DNA of 64,000 nucleotides from Turritopsis dohrnii (Eukaryota > Cnidaria > Hydrozoa > Anthoathecata > Oceaniidae). Each line of letters starts with the position of its first letter. Positions within the stretch are counted from its first letter, which is position 1. The position numbers and the translations under genes were made by a program. The stretch lies in NCBI GenBank assembly GCA_027922465.2, contig BQMF02000327.1:62001-126000 (forward strand). The letters are read 5' to 3'. Of this stretch, positions 45,870 to 56,073 are shown piece after piece. The notes below the pieces were generated by a model. It was not told where the DNA came from. It ran no database searches and saw only the letters and a program-made list of their open reading frames with translations.

Positions 45870-46328
45870 TTTGCTTAGTTTTGTTTCACAGTCATCTAAA
45901 TATCTGCTCCAATTTTCTTCTATGAATGTGCCTAATTCCAAGCCCCATTTTAATTTACATCTTTTATAAAATTCTATTTCAAAGAAACCGATAGGTAGTG
46001 TAGCATACGTTGGTGCAAATATCGTAACCATGGCGGTTCCTTTAATCTGGTTAAAAAACATGTCATAAGAAGTACAATTATTATTTTCGAGAATAAATTT
46101 GATGCCATTAAGTATAAATTCATTGGTAAATCGCGTATGTAGAGATTCTGGGAACGTTCTGAGCCAATGTATTGCTTCTAGTCCGTATGAGAAATGGTCT
46201 GGGAACGAGCAGCTGTTTATTATTAACAATGCGCTCAAACAAAATATAAAAATGATTGGCTCCCTCGTGGAGATTATTTCAGAAGAAAACTGTTGACACA
46301 ATTTTTTCTCGATCTTATGATGGTTCAT
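45870..46328 (-). pseudogene. Penelope-type reverse transcriptase fragment (second lineage)
   Basis: The minus-strand ORF contains FTNEFILNGIKFILENNNCT, IKGTAMVTIFAPTYATLPIG, FFEIEFYKRCKLKWG and ENWSRYLDDCE. These match a Penelope-like RT lineage whose B box reads GTAMGTIFAPTYATL and whose C box is RFLDD or RYLDD. The glycine of GTAMG is Val here. The N-terminal part and everything after the DD box are missing. It differs in sequence from the Penelope element at 9285-12465, so two lineages are present. Confidence 0.85.
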
Positions 46329-46637
46329 TATCTTTAAACATGTTTACTCTACACAAAGGTTAATGTCAATATAGACACCTGCTGGAAAAATAAAACACAA
46401 TTAAAACAGATTCTCGATTTATGAAGTTCATAATATAGCCGTTTCTGTAGAAAGTACTCGTTCATGAATCTGTGGAAACAAAAAATATATATATATATAT
46501 AAAGAAAAATATTTTCCGAAGGACGGGAACAATTGTTTTTGATGATTCAGAGCGTTAATGACATTATTTCAAAATTGCTGTTAGACATGAATGAATGAGT
46601 GGATTCATATCGCTATAAAGGAGCAGTGATTGATCAC

Positions 46638-47140
46638 ATTAGCAAGTAAGTAAGTAACCCAGAGTTTTTAGTTGTTGGGCTTCCATCCGTAATAGTTGGG
46701 TTCTTCTGCCCTCCGACTTGCAACTAGTAGTTGACTTATCGCCAGAGACACCTTAAAAAAAATTCGGTAAAAATTTTAGTGGGGGAAAAATTTATTCGGG
46801 GGAAATTTAAGTCACCTAAGGAAATTTTAGTCACTTTTCCCCGACTAATTTTTGAAATTAGTCACTTTTCCCCGACTATACCTTATCGGGGAAAAAAGTC
46901 GGGGACAATTTTTGGCCGGGTGCTGAAAAGTCGGGGGGAAATTTGGTCGGGGAAAATTTTAGTCACCTCAAAAAAATTGGTCACTTTTCCCTTCCTTACA
47001 CGAAGGCCAGTGTATGGTCAGTCGATGGCTCCTAATGGGACGATATGCTGCTTTTAAAGCGCGTTGGAGTGGAGTATTGAGATACGGCATGACTGGGCCC
47101 GAACACTAACCACTACACCATCGCTGCGTTACAACAACCA
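46638..47140 (-). repeat. tRNA-like SINE, copy 1, with a MITE inside
   Basis: On the minus strand the head reads GATGGTGTAGTGGTTAGTG (an A-box-like TGGTGTAGTGG) followed by GTTCGGGCCCAGTCATG, a body with GGAGCCATCGACTGACCA and GCAAGTCGGAGGGCAGAA, and a tail ACTTACTTACTT. The same body and tail recur at 62352-62600, where the B box reads GTTCGAGTCC. A 247-bp insert (46752-46998) interrupts this copy. Confidence 0.6.
46752..46998. mobile_element. small GGGGAAAA-rich insert in the SINE
   Basis: The sequence is built of GTCACTTTTCCCCGACTA-type and GTCGGGGAAAATTT-type motifs in both orientations, breaking the SINE body between GCCAGAGACACC and GAAGGCCAGTG. No termini could be fixed with confidence. 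It looks like a fold-back MITE. Confidence 0.5.
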
Positions 47141-47247
47141 AATGGGTTGATTGCTTAACACGACTGGGCTTTAATTAAAAAAGGGCAAATGACCATGATA
47201 GTCCCTTCTCTTTATTTAGTTGATAAAATCTACTCTTTCCTTAGAAT

Positions 47248-48387
47248 ATGGATAATTTTTGGAAATGCTTTGGTGTGTTTGAAATGGTTGTTGAACATCG
47301 TATAGGTAAACCCAAATGTCTCGCATGGCTTACATATGACGAAGTGGTTTTTGGTAACTATCAGCCATGTACCTTTCTAACCCATGTCACTACATTGGAG
47401 AATGCATTTAGTATTGTGAGAAAAGGTGGAATTATCTTGAAAGCCGTTGATGATTATTCGGTAATTAGCAAACACGAAAGAAAACATCCGCTGCGCAATG
47501 TGCCAGTAATGTGGCTATCACCAACTATTGATGGCATCCGCTTTGATGGAGGTAGAAACAGATACGGCAATGTCAAATTCGACACACAAATTGATAATTG
47601 GAAAGACCTACATTTTTACTTGATCGAGTATTTGGATTACACGAAGGAAAGAATTGTACGAATATTGATTTCCAAAAAGAAGCACAAGGAATTACGGAAA
47701 TTTGATCCATTCATTGTTAACAACAAGATTCCTATTCGCATCATTGATGGCATGTTGTACAAACCAACTCACTACCTTTTCATTTATCACAGCAAAGAAG
47801 GAAAGAGAAGAAGGATAGAAAAAAGGGTAACTGTGGAGGTGCTTTTTGATTGGTCCGAAGAAATAACATCAATGACATATGTTCAATGCGGTTCTCCAAA
47901 AGTAATCGTTGAAAATGATGAAGTGGTCGGAAATAGACCAGTTTTCAATGATGATTTTGGTCGCCTGTTGTATGTTTACTTGGTGATAGAGAAGAAAAGA
48001 CTGAGCCGAAATTACGACCATGTGTTAAGTGATGGTGTAATTGATGATTTGGTCAAATATATTAAAGACTTATCCGTGCAATGGAAAAGTAATGATTTGC
48101 AGCCTCAGGAGTCACACCAGGATGTTGACACTGTAGTCAAACGCATGTATGACATCGATAACCTTGATTTTCGTTCCGAAATTCTCTGGCATTTCCAGAG
48201 AGATCAGGTACCACATGTCACTAGTTGCCTTGATATCATTCACGCCACTACAGCAGAAAAAATGAAGAATACAAAGAACTATGATTGTCTATATATTTTC
48301 GAAATATTCTTGAAAAACTTTTGCCCCGAAGAAGTGGAAGTGCTGAAAAAGAACTTCATTGAATATATAAATAGTTCAAGGAATTAG
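47248..48387 (+). CDS. copy B of the A/B/C gene family; possible ADP-ribosyltransferase-like fold
   Basis: An intact 379-residue ORF with its ATG 4 bp after a likely acceptor (CTTTCCTTAG), as in copy A. The conserved segments are CTFLTHVTTLENAFSIVRKG, VPVMWLSPT, NRYGNVKFD, FYLIEYLDY and RIVRILISKKKH. The conserved HxT, YGN and acidic strand are the basis for the ART-like suggestion, which remains an inference. Compared with copy A the first 270 codons differ by many scattered replacements and small indels (a basic KEGKRRRIEKR insert), but from the codons for LSVQWKSND onward the DNA is identical into the 3' flank. Upstream is a SINE; downstream a Penelope RT fragment on the other strand. Survival of the frame in two diverged copies suggests selection. 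Confidence 0.75.
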   Translation: MDNFWKCFGVFEMVVEHRIGKPKCLAWLTYDEVVFGNYQPCTFLTHVTTLENAFSIVRKGGIILKAVDDYSVISKHERKHPLRNVPVMWLSPTIDGIRFDGGRNRYGNVKFDTQIDNWKDLHFYLIEYLDYTKERIVRILISKKKHKELRKFDPFIVNNKIPIRIIDGMLYKPTHYLFIYHSKEGKRRRIEKRVTVEVLFDWSEEITSMTYVQCGSPKVIVENDEVVGNRPVFNDDFGRLLYVYLVIEKKRLSRNYDHVLSDGVIDDLVKYIKDLSVQWKSNDLQPQESHQDVDTVVKRMYDIDNLDFRSEILWHFQRDQVPHVTSCLDIIHATTAEKMKNTKNYDCLYIFEIFLKNFCPEEVEVLKKNFIEYINSSRN

Positions 48388-48479
48388 TTCATTTCATTTA
48401 TGATTTACGAAGATGCAAGCAGCGAAACTTAAACGTGGTTGAACTGATTATGTAATAAGAACAATTTTATTTGTTTTGT

Positions 48480-48885
48480 AGTATTTAAGAAATGTAATAA
48501 ATAATAACGAGAAGTTGAAACTTATTAAGTGAAAATTATTAAGTTCAGAAAGAACATTATGTACTTCATGTGATTTTACAAATGCAAACGTATCATCTAC
48601 ATATCGTTTCCAAAGTAAGATCTAGTCGGACATTGTGGGTATAACACATTCTTCTAAGTAAACCATGAAAATGTTTGCCAAAACAGGACCAAGTGGTGTG
48701 CCCATTGCTACTCCATCTGTTTGTAGATATATAGTGTCATTGAATGTAAAATGCACATATTTTGTACAAGGAGTGAGTAAATTACGTAGATCCTTTTTAG
48801 GTATTTTGTTTTCAATAATTTTATCGACATACACTTTTTTCATGATAATGTCCAATGTTTCTTCAAGAGGTACATTTGTGAATAG
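48480..48885 (-). pseudogene. Penelope-like RT fragment, duplicate of 9252-9657
   Basis: The minus-strand codons VPLEETLDIIMKKVYVDKI..TDGVAMGTPLGPVLANIF and the YVDD segment repeat the element at 9285-9957 with only four base differences in about 400 bp that I could see. It stops abruptly at 48885, where the sequence changes to GTAGTTGTATGTAGTTGT, a short low-complexity junction. Confidence 0.85.
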
Positions 48886-48944
48886 TAGTTGTATGTAGTT
48901 GTATGTAGTAGTAGTATGTACGGCTAAACAAACGACTGGGGCAA

Positions 48945-49315
48945 TCGTACCGCACTCAAGAATAAGGGTGTAGTATTAAAAAAATGTTTTCAGTGGTGTT
49001 AGAATGTCATATGCTAATCAAAACGGTACATCAAAGGAAGGTTTAGTCCTGATATGAATTATGAGGAATTACGAAGTTGTCAATGACATCATATGACGTC
49101 ATAAAATCAAATAAGGGTTTTATTTCTTAAATGTATGCTCAATTTTGATGTTTAGAATTCATCTTCCTGTTTATAATTAACTGCTGCAATTTCAAAAAAA
49201 GACAGCACTAGTGCCTTGACTACTGTTTCATTTTTAAAATGGTTCCTGTATAAAGAGAGAATCATATATGCGTTAAAACATACCTCAACGTCATTGTAAA
49301 GATTGCTCAGATACT
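48945..49315 (-). pseudogene. Helitron fragment, duplicate of 40915-41310
   Basis: CTCAAGAATAAGGGTGTAGT and ATGTCATATGCTAATCAAAA match the 40930-41000 block, and the match continues through TTAACTGCTGCAATTTCAAA to about 49315, with small indels. Together with copies B and C this shows that the gene and the Helitron piece were duplicated as one block. Confidence 0.8.
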
Positions 49316-49499
49316 TTTGTTGTGCAATCTAACAATTCGTCTACCACAATTTAAGGAATGGCTAGAAAATGTTTATTATGGTCGTAGTAATGAGGCTGTA
49401 ACTTTTTACCTTGTTTGCGCAGACGTGTTCAAGGTCATTTGAAAAAAGGAGAGGAGTCCAACAAGTTTCTGTGCAACATTTGTGTCGAGTTATTTATGT

Positions 49500-49870
49500 T
49501 TTAAACTAGCATGTAGCTTTAGCTAAAAATGCCCCCGCGCTCAAGCATTCCAATTTGTACACATAGCAAGCTATACATTGCAAGCCTATACAACGGAAAC
49601 AAAAACAAACAAAACTTTGTTACTTTTTGTTATCTCTTAGACCTATGTCACACTGATGCTAATATACCTTTCAAAAAGTGTAAATAAGGCTTAACAAGTA
49701 ATATCAGAAAGTATTTGCTACAAACAAAAGAAATGTGTGAACTGAAACCATGGTTACGTATTTTATAATCAAAGTAAAATTTGTTAAAGAAACTGTAAGA
49801 ACCAAAAGAAAAAAAACACTGTTTCAAAAAAAGTATTAAAGCGAAAAATCCATTAGAAATCTGCGTTTCA
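49500..49870 (-). repeat. dispersed repeat, inverted copy 3
   Basis: Reverse complement of 45480-45860, including GCGCTCAAGCATT/TGAGCGCGGGG and GAAACCATGGTTACGTATTT. Copies 2 and 3 bracket the copy B gene in inverted orientation, about 3.7 kb apart. Confidence 0.65.
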
Positions 49871-51935
49871 AACTTTAGTTCAAAACAAAAAATAGCCAAC
49901 GTTTACATAAAATAGCAAGAAAAAAATATAAAAAGGTTTTATTGATCATGAGTGGACAGTTAAAGAAGAAAAAAACAAGAATTTGTAATATGGCTTTCTT
50001 GCATACACAGAAATCCAATTAAAATGGCAAGATCCACCAAACATCAGTGAATAAAATTTATTGAACGAAAGATTTAGAGCTAAAACAACATATACAAACA
50101 TAAAATATATGCTTGGCAAAATTTCAGATTTCAAGCTGTGCTTCAAAATCCTTGTTGTTCACTTCACTAAAAAAACGCAAAAGTAATATAAAAAATGTTT
50201 AATTAATTTTAGCATACGAACTTTTTAAATAACATGATATATCATAATAATAAATTAGGAAAGAGATACGAAAAAACATTCTGTCTCCCACTTACAGTAC
50301 CATGCTTTGAAACGGGAAAAACGCAAAGTCAGCTAATAATTGTATTCCACCGTGTAACGTCAACACGAAAGTTGGAAGATGATGATGATGATGATGATGA
50401 TGACGATGATGATGATGATGATGATGAACAAAATCGGAAACTGACATTCGCCTATCTCGTGAAACTACTATGCCTCCTCGCTCGCTTACGCTCGCTGCGG
50501 GGGCAATGCCTAAACTCTCCTCCACAAAGGGACTATATACGCCTCTAATAGATTTGGCTTGAAATCGCAAATTATAGATAGGATATATATAAGACATAGG
50601 AAGATATTAAAGTTGCCATAACGACCATGAGATCAGCAAGAAAATAGCAGAACTATGTTGCTAAGCAATACAAGGACATGAAAAATGGTTTAGGGTCATG
50701 TGTAGCAAAAGTACACAACCTCAAACCCAGGCTTTCCGGTCTCGATAAATGGATGGCAAGAAACCCTGGTTTTGAAATTTTTCTTCAGCAAGAAAAAAAT
50801 ATCGCACAACTGTTAAATTCCTTTTCTACTTGCTTGTATTTCCTCACAAATTTCAATTGACCAAATCGTGAGCTTGTAACCTGAATTTTAACAGCTTGTT
50901 TGTAGAAGAATGTTTAGTTAGTGTCTTTAAGAAAACTCTCACGGATTCAAATTTTAGAAACAACGCTGATGAACTATGCTGCGTTAGAACCCACGACTAT
51001 AACAGATTCTGAGTAACTACGGTAACACTGGGTTGTGTGTTGGAAAAGTTACCAAACCAAGATCTTTTCATTGCTGCGACATTTAACTTTCACTTTTGTA
51101 ATCAAGCACAGGAAACGCTTTGCACTTTAATAACGGCGTTACAAAAGCTTTACAAGGTGCGAAGAGAAGAAATGATATGGGTTCCCAGCTGACACATTTG
51201 CTAAAAAATCACTATGAAGGAGTGCGTAGAAATTTACACACAATTTCAATGGAAATGCTCTTCTTCACAGTGACTCTATGACACATTTAACCACTTGGTT
51301 ATTTTAGAAATAGTACACCATATGTCAAATCGATATAAGAGAAAAGTTTTGAAGCATTTGGAAATTTGGTCCAGTTTACGCTGAAATGTTTCTTTCTTGA
51401 TTAAAGTTCTAAATAAGAATGTCTGATTTGAAATCAGCATAGGCAAATTAATACGAGCACAAAATTGGGCAAAATTGTCGAAATGTTGCAGCGATGAAGA
51501 GCATTTTTATTGAAATAGTGTGTATGCTTCTATTGAAATGCTCTCCTTCGCAGTGATTTTCATCCAAGTTGCCCACTGGGTTTGTCCAAAAATTCTCTGT
51601 TGAACAATCAATCAACAGCAACTTGATTTTCCATTAGGCTATGAATTTGTAGTTTCTGTGTTTTAAAAAGGTATGGAACCTGATTTGTGTATGATGAACC
51701 AGTTGAAAAAGTGAAACAAAATATGGACTGAATGCCTAGACTAAAATTATTTGAGTGAAAATCATGTTCGCGTTTCTTTCGTCAAATTATCAATGACACC
51801 CATTTATCGTCAGCCTCGGTTCCAAAAACCAAGTCACTCTCCACAACTGAGGTCATTTTCTGTCAACAGAAAGAGATGGACATTACATACACGTTAAAGT
51901 CACAACGATGGAGTGAAAATGACAAAAAAATAATT
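49871..51935. other. intergenic; microsatellite and short repeats only
   Basis: It contains a (GAT)n run at 50378-50427. A 60-codon ATG ORF at 50678-50860 (NLKPRLSGLDKWMARNPGFE) could be an exon but was not recognised. A short repeat ACACAATTTCAATGGAAATG with CTTCACAGTGAC near 51236-51275 recurs in part near 51500-51560 and 57846-57885, each within 1 kb of a gene start. Confidence 0.4.
50378..50427 (+). repeat. (GAT)n microsatellite
   Basis: About 16 GAT triplets with one GAC. The poly-Asp or poly-His ORFs over it are artefacts of the repeat. Confidence 0.95.
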
Positions 51936-51965
51936 TGACGTCACAGTTGTAGTACCTATAAAAGG
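51936..51965 (+). promoter_or_regulatory. CRE plus TATA core promoter
   Basis: A palindromic CRE TGACGTCA (51936-51943) stands 13 bp before TATAAAAGG (51957-51965). A transcription start is expected near 51987-51998. It precedes the proline-rich gene, whose first exon would be about 90 nt. Another TGACGTCA lies at 52035-52042 inside the presumed 5' UTR. Confidence 0.7.
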
Positions 51966-52085
51966 CGAACGAACTCACAGATAGATCGTCTTTTATCAGA
52001 CTTACTGAAGCGAGCAGTTGCATATTAAGCGTATTTGACGTCATTTGAAGCATTCAAGATAAAAAGAAAAATACTGCGTTTTTTC

Positions 52086-52243
52086 GTAAGTAACTTTTTC
52101 AATAAACTTCTCGGTTTACTTCATGGCGTAGTCGTTGCACCCTGTACACCTTATCATCACAAATTGTGTTCAATGACCATACCCGCACAACGCCCAAAGA
52201 ATTAATCCAAATGAAACTTAACCTAACATTCCTTATTTATTAG
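52086..52243 (+). other. 5'-UTR intron
   Basis: The donor GTAAGT at 52086 (after TTTTTC) and the acceptor TTATTTATTAG ending at 52243 frame a 158-bp AT-rich intron that ends 16 bp before the ATG of the proline-rich gene. Confidence 0.6.
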
Positions 52244-52259
52244 ATGTTGTAAACAGATC

Positions 52260-53186
52260 ATGCAAAACCGGCCTTCTAAAATTCCAGTACTTAACAGAAC
52301 ACCTTTAAACAAGCTGCCATTCTTACCTCGTATTACAGCGGCACCAATAGAGCTATGCGGAAATGAAACAGAACAATACACTCCCAATAATCATTCTGCC
52401 AACCAAATGCTGCGCCAAAATAAACATTCGAGTTATAACGAGCGAGCGCCAGCCAAAAGAAGAGGATCAGATACAGAGATCGAATGCTTTCGTTTTATCC
52501 CCAAACCTCCCCCTGTAAAGCTGCCACCCAAAAATGTTGGATCTATTCTTCGAAAACGAGAAGATGTTTCTCGATACGATCGATCAGCAATCAATCCAAG
52601 ACTGGTGTTACCATCAATTAAACACGATAAAAGTATTTTGAAAAGTCAAATACCTGTCTTAAAGAGCCCCGGAAGACAATCCGACGACATGAGACCACAA
52701 ATTCCTGCATCGATAAGACTGAGCAAGGTTGTCGAAGAAATGTTGCCGCTTTTAATTCAACATTCCAGAACGACATCAAAATTGAGATGCCAAAAGCTAC
52801 AAGAAGAAGAAAGTGATGACGATATCATTCGAATGCCACACCCACCTGTAAAACCAAGACCTACATCTGGTAAAAGGCGGGTTACTTTTTCGGATCCCAT
52901 TGAACAACCGAAATCTTGTTTTCCACATTCCAAGCGCCTGCTTCCAATCCGATCTATCTTACGAGAGCCACACTATTACAAGTATGCCTATTTTCCTCCA
53001 GTTGAAAGTCAATCTTTGCGATGTTTAAAAGATCATGTCGCCTGGACAATTCCAAACACTCCTCCCAGTCCCAAAAGACAGACCGAAACAGCAAACATAA
53101 TACCGCATCCGCCCAGACAACCACCACCATCCACACAAAAGCGAAGACGCCAATCCTATATTCCAGTAAAGGTTATACATCAATAA
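52260..53186 (+). CDS. proline-rich protein with PP1-docking-like motif
   Basis: An ATG-started 308-codon ORF, Pro/Lys/Arg-rich and mostly disordered. Visible motifs are GKRRVTFSDPIEQ (RVxF-type protein phosphatase 1 docking, RVTF), two ILK/ILR-P segments (SILKSQIPVLKSP and IRSILREPHYYKY), and an acidic EEESDDD patch. There is no catalytic domain. The family is not recognised. It lies behind a clear CRE/TATA promoter and a short 5'-UTR intron, which supports a real gene. Its last 55 codons overlap a second ORF in another frame (53021-53455) that carries a similar KKSVSWRDNL motif, so the true C-terminus may lie there via a frame change, a sequencing indel or splicing. Confidence 0.65.
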   Translation: MQNRPSKIPVLNRTPLNKLPFLPRITAAPIELCGNETEQYTPNNHSANQMLRQNKHSSYNERAPAKRRGSDTEIECFRFIPKPPPVKLPPKNVGSILRKREDVSRYDRSAINPRLVLPSIKHDKSILKSQIPVLKSPGRQSDDMRPQIPASIRLSKVVEEMLPLLIQHSRTTSKLRCQKLQEEESDDDIIRMPHPPVKPRPTSGKRRVTFSDPIEQPKSCFPHSKRLLPIRSILREPHYYKYAYFPPVESQSLRCLKDHVAWTIPNTPPSPKRQTETANIIPHPPRQPPPSTQKRRRQSYIPVKVIHQ

Positions 53187-53455
53187 CCATAGATGACAAC
53201 ACACAAACACATTTACAGGACCCATGCATACCTAACTACATCGATACTCTCCGTGCAAACGTTTCTAATGGAACTCTCTTATATTTATTTGCTCCATCAT
53301 CAAACAAAGAGAAGAAATTAAAACCATCTTTAGCATGGACCTTTGATACCAGTCCACCTGTTACTTTGAAGAAATCTGTGTCTTGGAGGGACAATCTTTA
53401 TCACTATGATAAGAACATATATATTCTATCTTATTATATAAGATACAATCAATAA
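53021..53455 (+). CDS. overlapping frame continuing the proline-rich gene
   Basis: This frame is open for 144 codons. From about 53150 it looks protein-like: YIDTLRANVSNGTLLYLFAP, KKLKPSLAWTFDTSPP and VTLKKSVSWRDNLYHYDKN. KKSVSW matches the [RK]-x-V-x-[FW] docking pattern seen in the first ORF. The part before 53150 (Ser/Thr/Gln-rich, frame-shadow of the proline-rich ORF) is doubtful. I treat it as the probable 3' coding end of the same gene in another phase, not as a separate gene. Confidence 0.4.
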   Translation: MFKRSCRLDNSKHSSQSQKTDRNSKHNTASAQTTTTIHTKAKTPILYSSKGYTSITIDDNTQTHLQDPCIPNYIDTLRANVSNGTLLYLFAPSSNKEKKLKPSLAWTFDTSPPVTLKKSVSWRDNLYHYDKNIYILSYYIRYNQ

Positions 53456-53560
53456 TTGTGAGTTAATCAAAAAGCAAATATGAACCTAAATCTGTAAAGA
53501 AAGACAGCAAAAGTGTTTTGGAAAAGCGATTGTTAAAGTGTGAACTTTTGAATTCATGTA

Positions 53561-54132
53561 CAGTGGAACCTCTAATTAGCGGACACCATCGGGGAAACGG
53601 ATCAGTGTCCGCTAATTAGAGGTGTCCGCCTTTTGGAGGGTTTTGAATTTCGGGCTCAAATCTCGGAATTAAACCGTACTAGGGTGTCGCAAACATAAAA
53701 TTACGGTCTTAGGCATTTTCCTAAAGACACAGGAACATGAAAGGACACGAGAAAAATTATTTAAACACAACAAACTACTTAAAAGCTTATTGACTGGGCA
53801 AAGGAAAAGCTGAAATTTTGTAAAGAAAATTTGGAAAACAAAACAAAAAAATGTTTGAAATAGATGGTTTAAAAACACTCATTACTTGTATTTTCATGTC
53901 TGAAACCAGTTTTACCCTCGATGTCCGCTAATTGGAGGGAAAAAAAAATAGGTTTTTGACCATTCCGTGCAAAAATTTTTGTCCGCTAAATGGAGGTGTC
54001 CGCTAATTGAGTGTCCGCCTTTTGGAGACTTTTTTATAAGGATTTGACTAGAAAATGGCCGGGGAAAAATATTTTGTCCGCTAATCAGAGGTGTCCGCCT
54101 TTTAGAGTGTCCGCTAATTGGAGGTTCTACTG
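53561..54132. mobile_element. Tigger/pogo-type MITE
   Basis: TA-flanked (53559-53560, 54133-54134) with ends CAGTGGAACCTCTAATTAGC and the complement of CAGTAGAACCTCCAATTAGC. Multiple internal copies of GTCCGCTAATTGGAGG in both orientations are present. CAGTRGAACC ends with TA duplication are typical of pogo/Tigger derivatives. No coding capacity. Confidence 0.85.
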
Positions 54133-54134
54133 TA

Positions 54135-56070
54135 CACAATCTTGAATTGATTACACCAAATTGCAGACTCAGTTCTTTCTAGACTTTGAAATTAAGTGTT
54201 CCTATAACTATTTATCCCGTAATTTGGCTCCTATCAAACTAAGAGGGTTTCAGTGGCTTCTGACAGATTTTGGATTAATGAAGCTCTCTTGCTTTCCTTT
54301 GGATCGACGCGGAGGAGTGCGGGCAAATGAAAACTTTCCTGTGCCAGCGAAACAGTTAATATTGATGAGATGACAGTATTTTAAGGTACAGTGCTATAAC
54401 TAGAATGTGATTCATGCTGAGGTACCTATATTGTTCGTGTGGATCCGTCCTTTAGAATTGCATAATAACGATTACATTGCAATTTTTCTTTCCATTTGCA
54501 ATCTAGTGGGCTTCTCTAAACTCTGTATTAATTGAATTTATTAGATATAACTAGGGTCTTATCTCAATAAGTAAATACAAGTCACGTGACTTCAGTATAA
54601 GAAGGGGAAATGGCGCGAAAATAGTCACATGTCAATTAGCTTCGAACCGGTAAAGTTAAACTTCCTTTACAGATTTTGTGTTATAAGAAACTGAATGACG
54701 ATATTCAGCATATATGTAACTATGTAACTATCGAAATTTATTATTATATACATATATGTTTTTGTTTTGCTCGTAACCTTGGCGAGCTAGTAACTTGTTT
54801 TGTTTACTTGTTTTGTTTACTTGTTTTGTTTACTTATTTTGTTTGCATGTTTGCAACTCACTCCGGGATTAATAGTGTTCAACGCGAGCCTAGATCGGTA
54901 TGAAGATGATAGAGAAGATACATTGTAAATTAACGGAGAGTTGGTTTTCAAACTGGCTTTCTACAAACTAGGAGAGAAAGCACTTGCGCGATTCTGGGTT
55001 TCATTTTATGGCCATTTGACAGCCCTTATATAGCTACATGATGAAGACATTCATGTATTTTGTCTAATTATGCTTCATCTAACTTGTATTGACAGTCTCT
55101 TACAAATTAGGGTTTTTTACTAAGCGTGTGCGATTTTCGGTTCTATTATATGGCCTCCCAACAGCCCATGAAAAGTTACTTGATGAAGACCTTCATGTGT
55201 TTAGCCTAGTTATGGCTCATTTCAACCTTCAAGGCGTTTACTACATTTGACGTAGGTTACTACATTTACCGAAATTACTACATTTGTCGCAGTTACTACA
55301 TTTGTCGGTGTAACAAGTGTTATCCAGAATATATTTTCATACATATTTGATCAAATTTGTGATATTTGGGACTATTCGTTATTTGAGGTTTCTCCATATT
55401 GCCAGATGTGATTGCCGTGACTATACGGAGGGACCTCTAAAAAACAGCAGAAGATAGAATGGAATGTTCGAAGAGAGCGCTATGACAGTTAAGGCTTTGT
55501 TTTCACTGTGTGAAAATTCTTCGTTGTGTTTTTGACGAAACACGAAACGGTCAGCGCCAAAGCTCATTGCATGCACTTGAAAGTAATGGAACTAAAAGAA
55601 AGCGATGTGTTTTCATCTCTCCGAAAAGTGAATCAAGATTAATTGCACACTGTGAACCAAGCTTTAAGGTTTTTTTTATAAAAAAAACCCATTTCCCCAT
55701 TTTCACCGTTTCGGTCAGCAAGTATTCAGGAGATCCTAATTGAGCATTAGGGAGCTTAAGCAGCTACAAAATATGAACAAAATAATTATTTAGATGATTA
55801 ATGAATGAAAACTTGAAGAGCTCATTTTTCTTAGACACCATTCGATTGGTGAACTAATAATGACTGAAAAGCTAACCAAGTCAAAATAGAATGTACATGA
55901 AGAAAATATTTTTCACGTTGTGTAGAACACACAAATTCGCTTTGGTGATACAGCACCCACCCTTTGCACAAAGTTTGGGCGCAGGGTGTTATGAAAAAAA
56001 TTTGAAGTGGGGCGTCATGACGAAGGAAGGAGAAATTCATGTATGAGAAAGATATCCTTTAGCAATTTCA
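54135..56070. other. intergenic with short tandem repeats; no gene recognised
   Basis: It holds a TTGTTTACTTGTTT minisatellite (54790-54840), two diverged 100-bp tandem copies (about 54988-55085 and 55133-55220, both with TGATGAAGACYTTCATGT) and a short array of GTTACTACATTTGTCG units (55248-55316). No supported ORF. Confidence 0.5.
55248..55316 (+). repeat. four-unit TTACTACATTTGTCG array
   Basis: Units TTTACTACATTTGACG, GTTACTACATTTACCG, ATTACTACATTTGTCG and GTTACTACATTTGTCG occur at about 17-bp spacing. The design resembles the subterminal repeats of the MITE at 4471-5090 (GCGACATTTACTGGC), so it may be an orphan end of a related element. Confidence 0.6.
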
Positions 56071-56073
56071 TCT

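Noticed and set aside
46731..47057. 108-codon ORF
   Set aside because: It runs across the GGGGAAAA-rich insert and the SINE body; no protein features.
50234..50548. Poly-Asp ORF and the opposite poly-His ORF
   Set aside because: Produced by the (GAT)n microsatellite.
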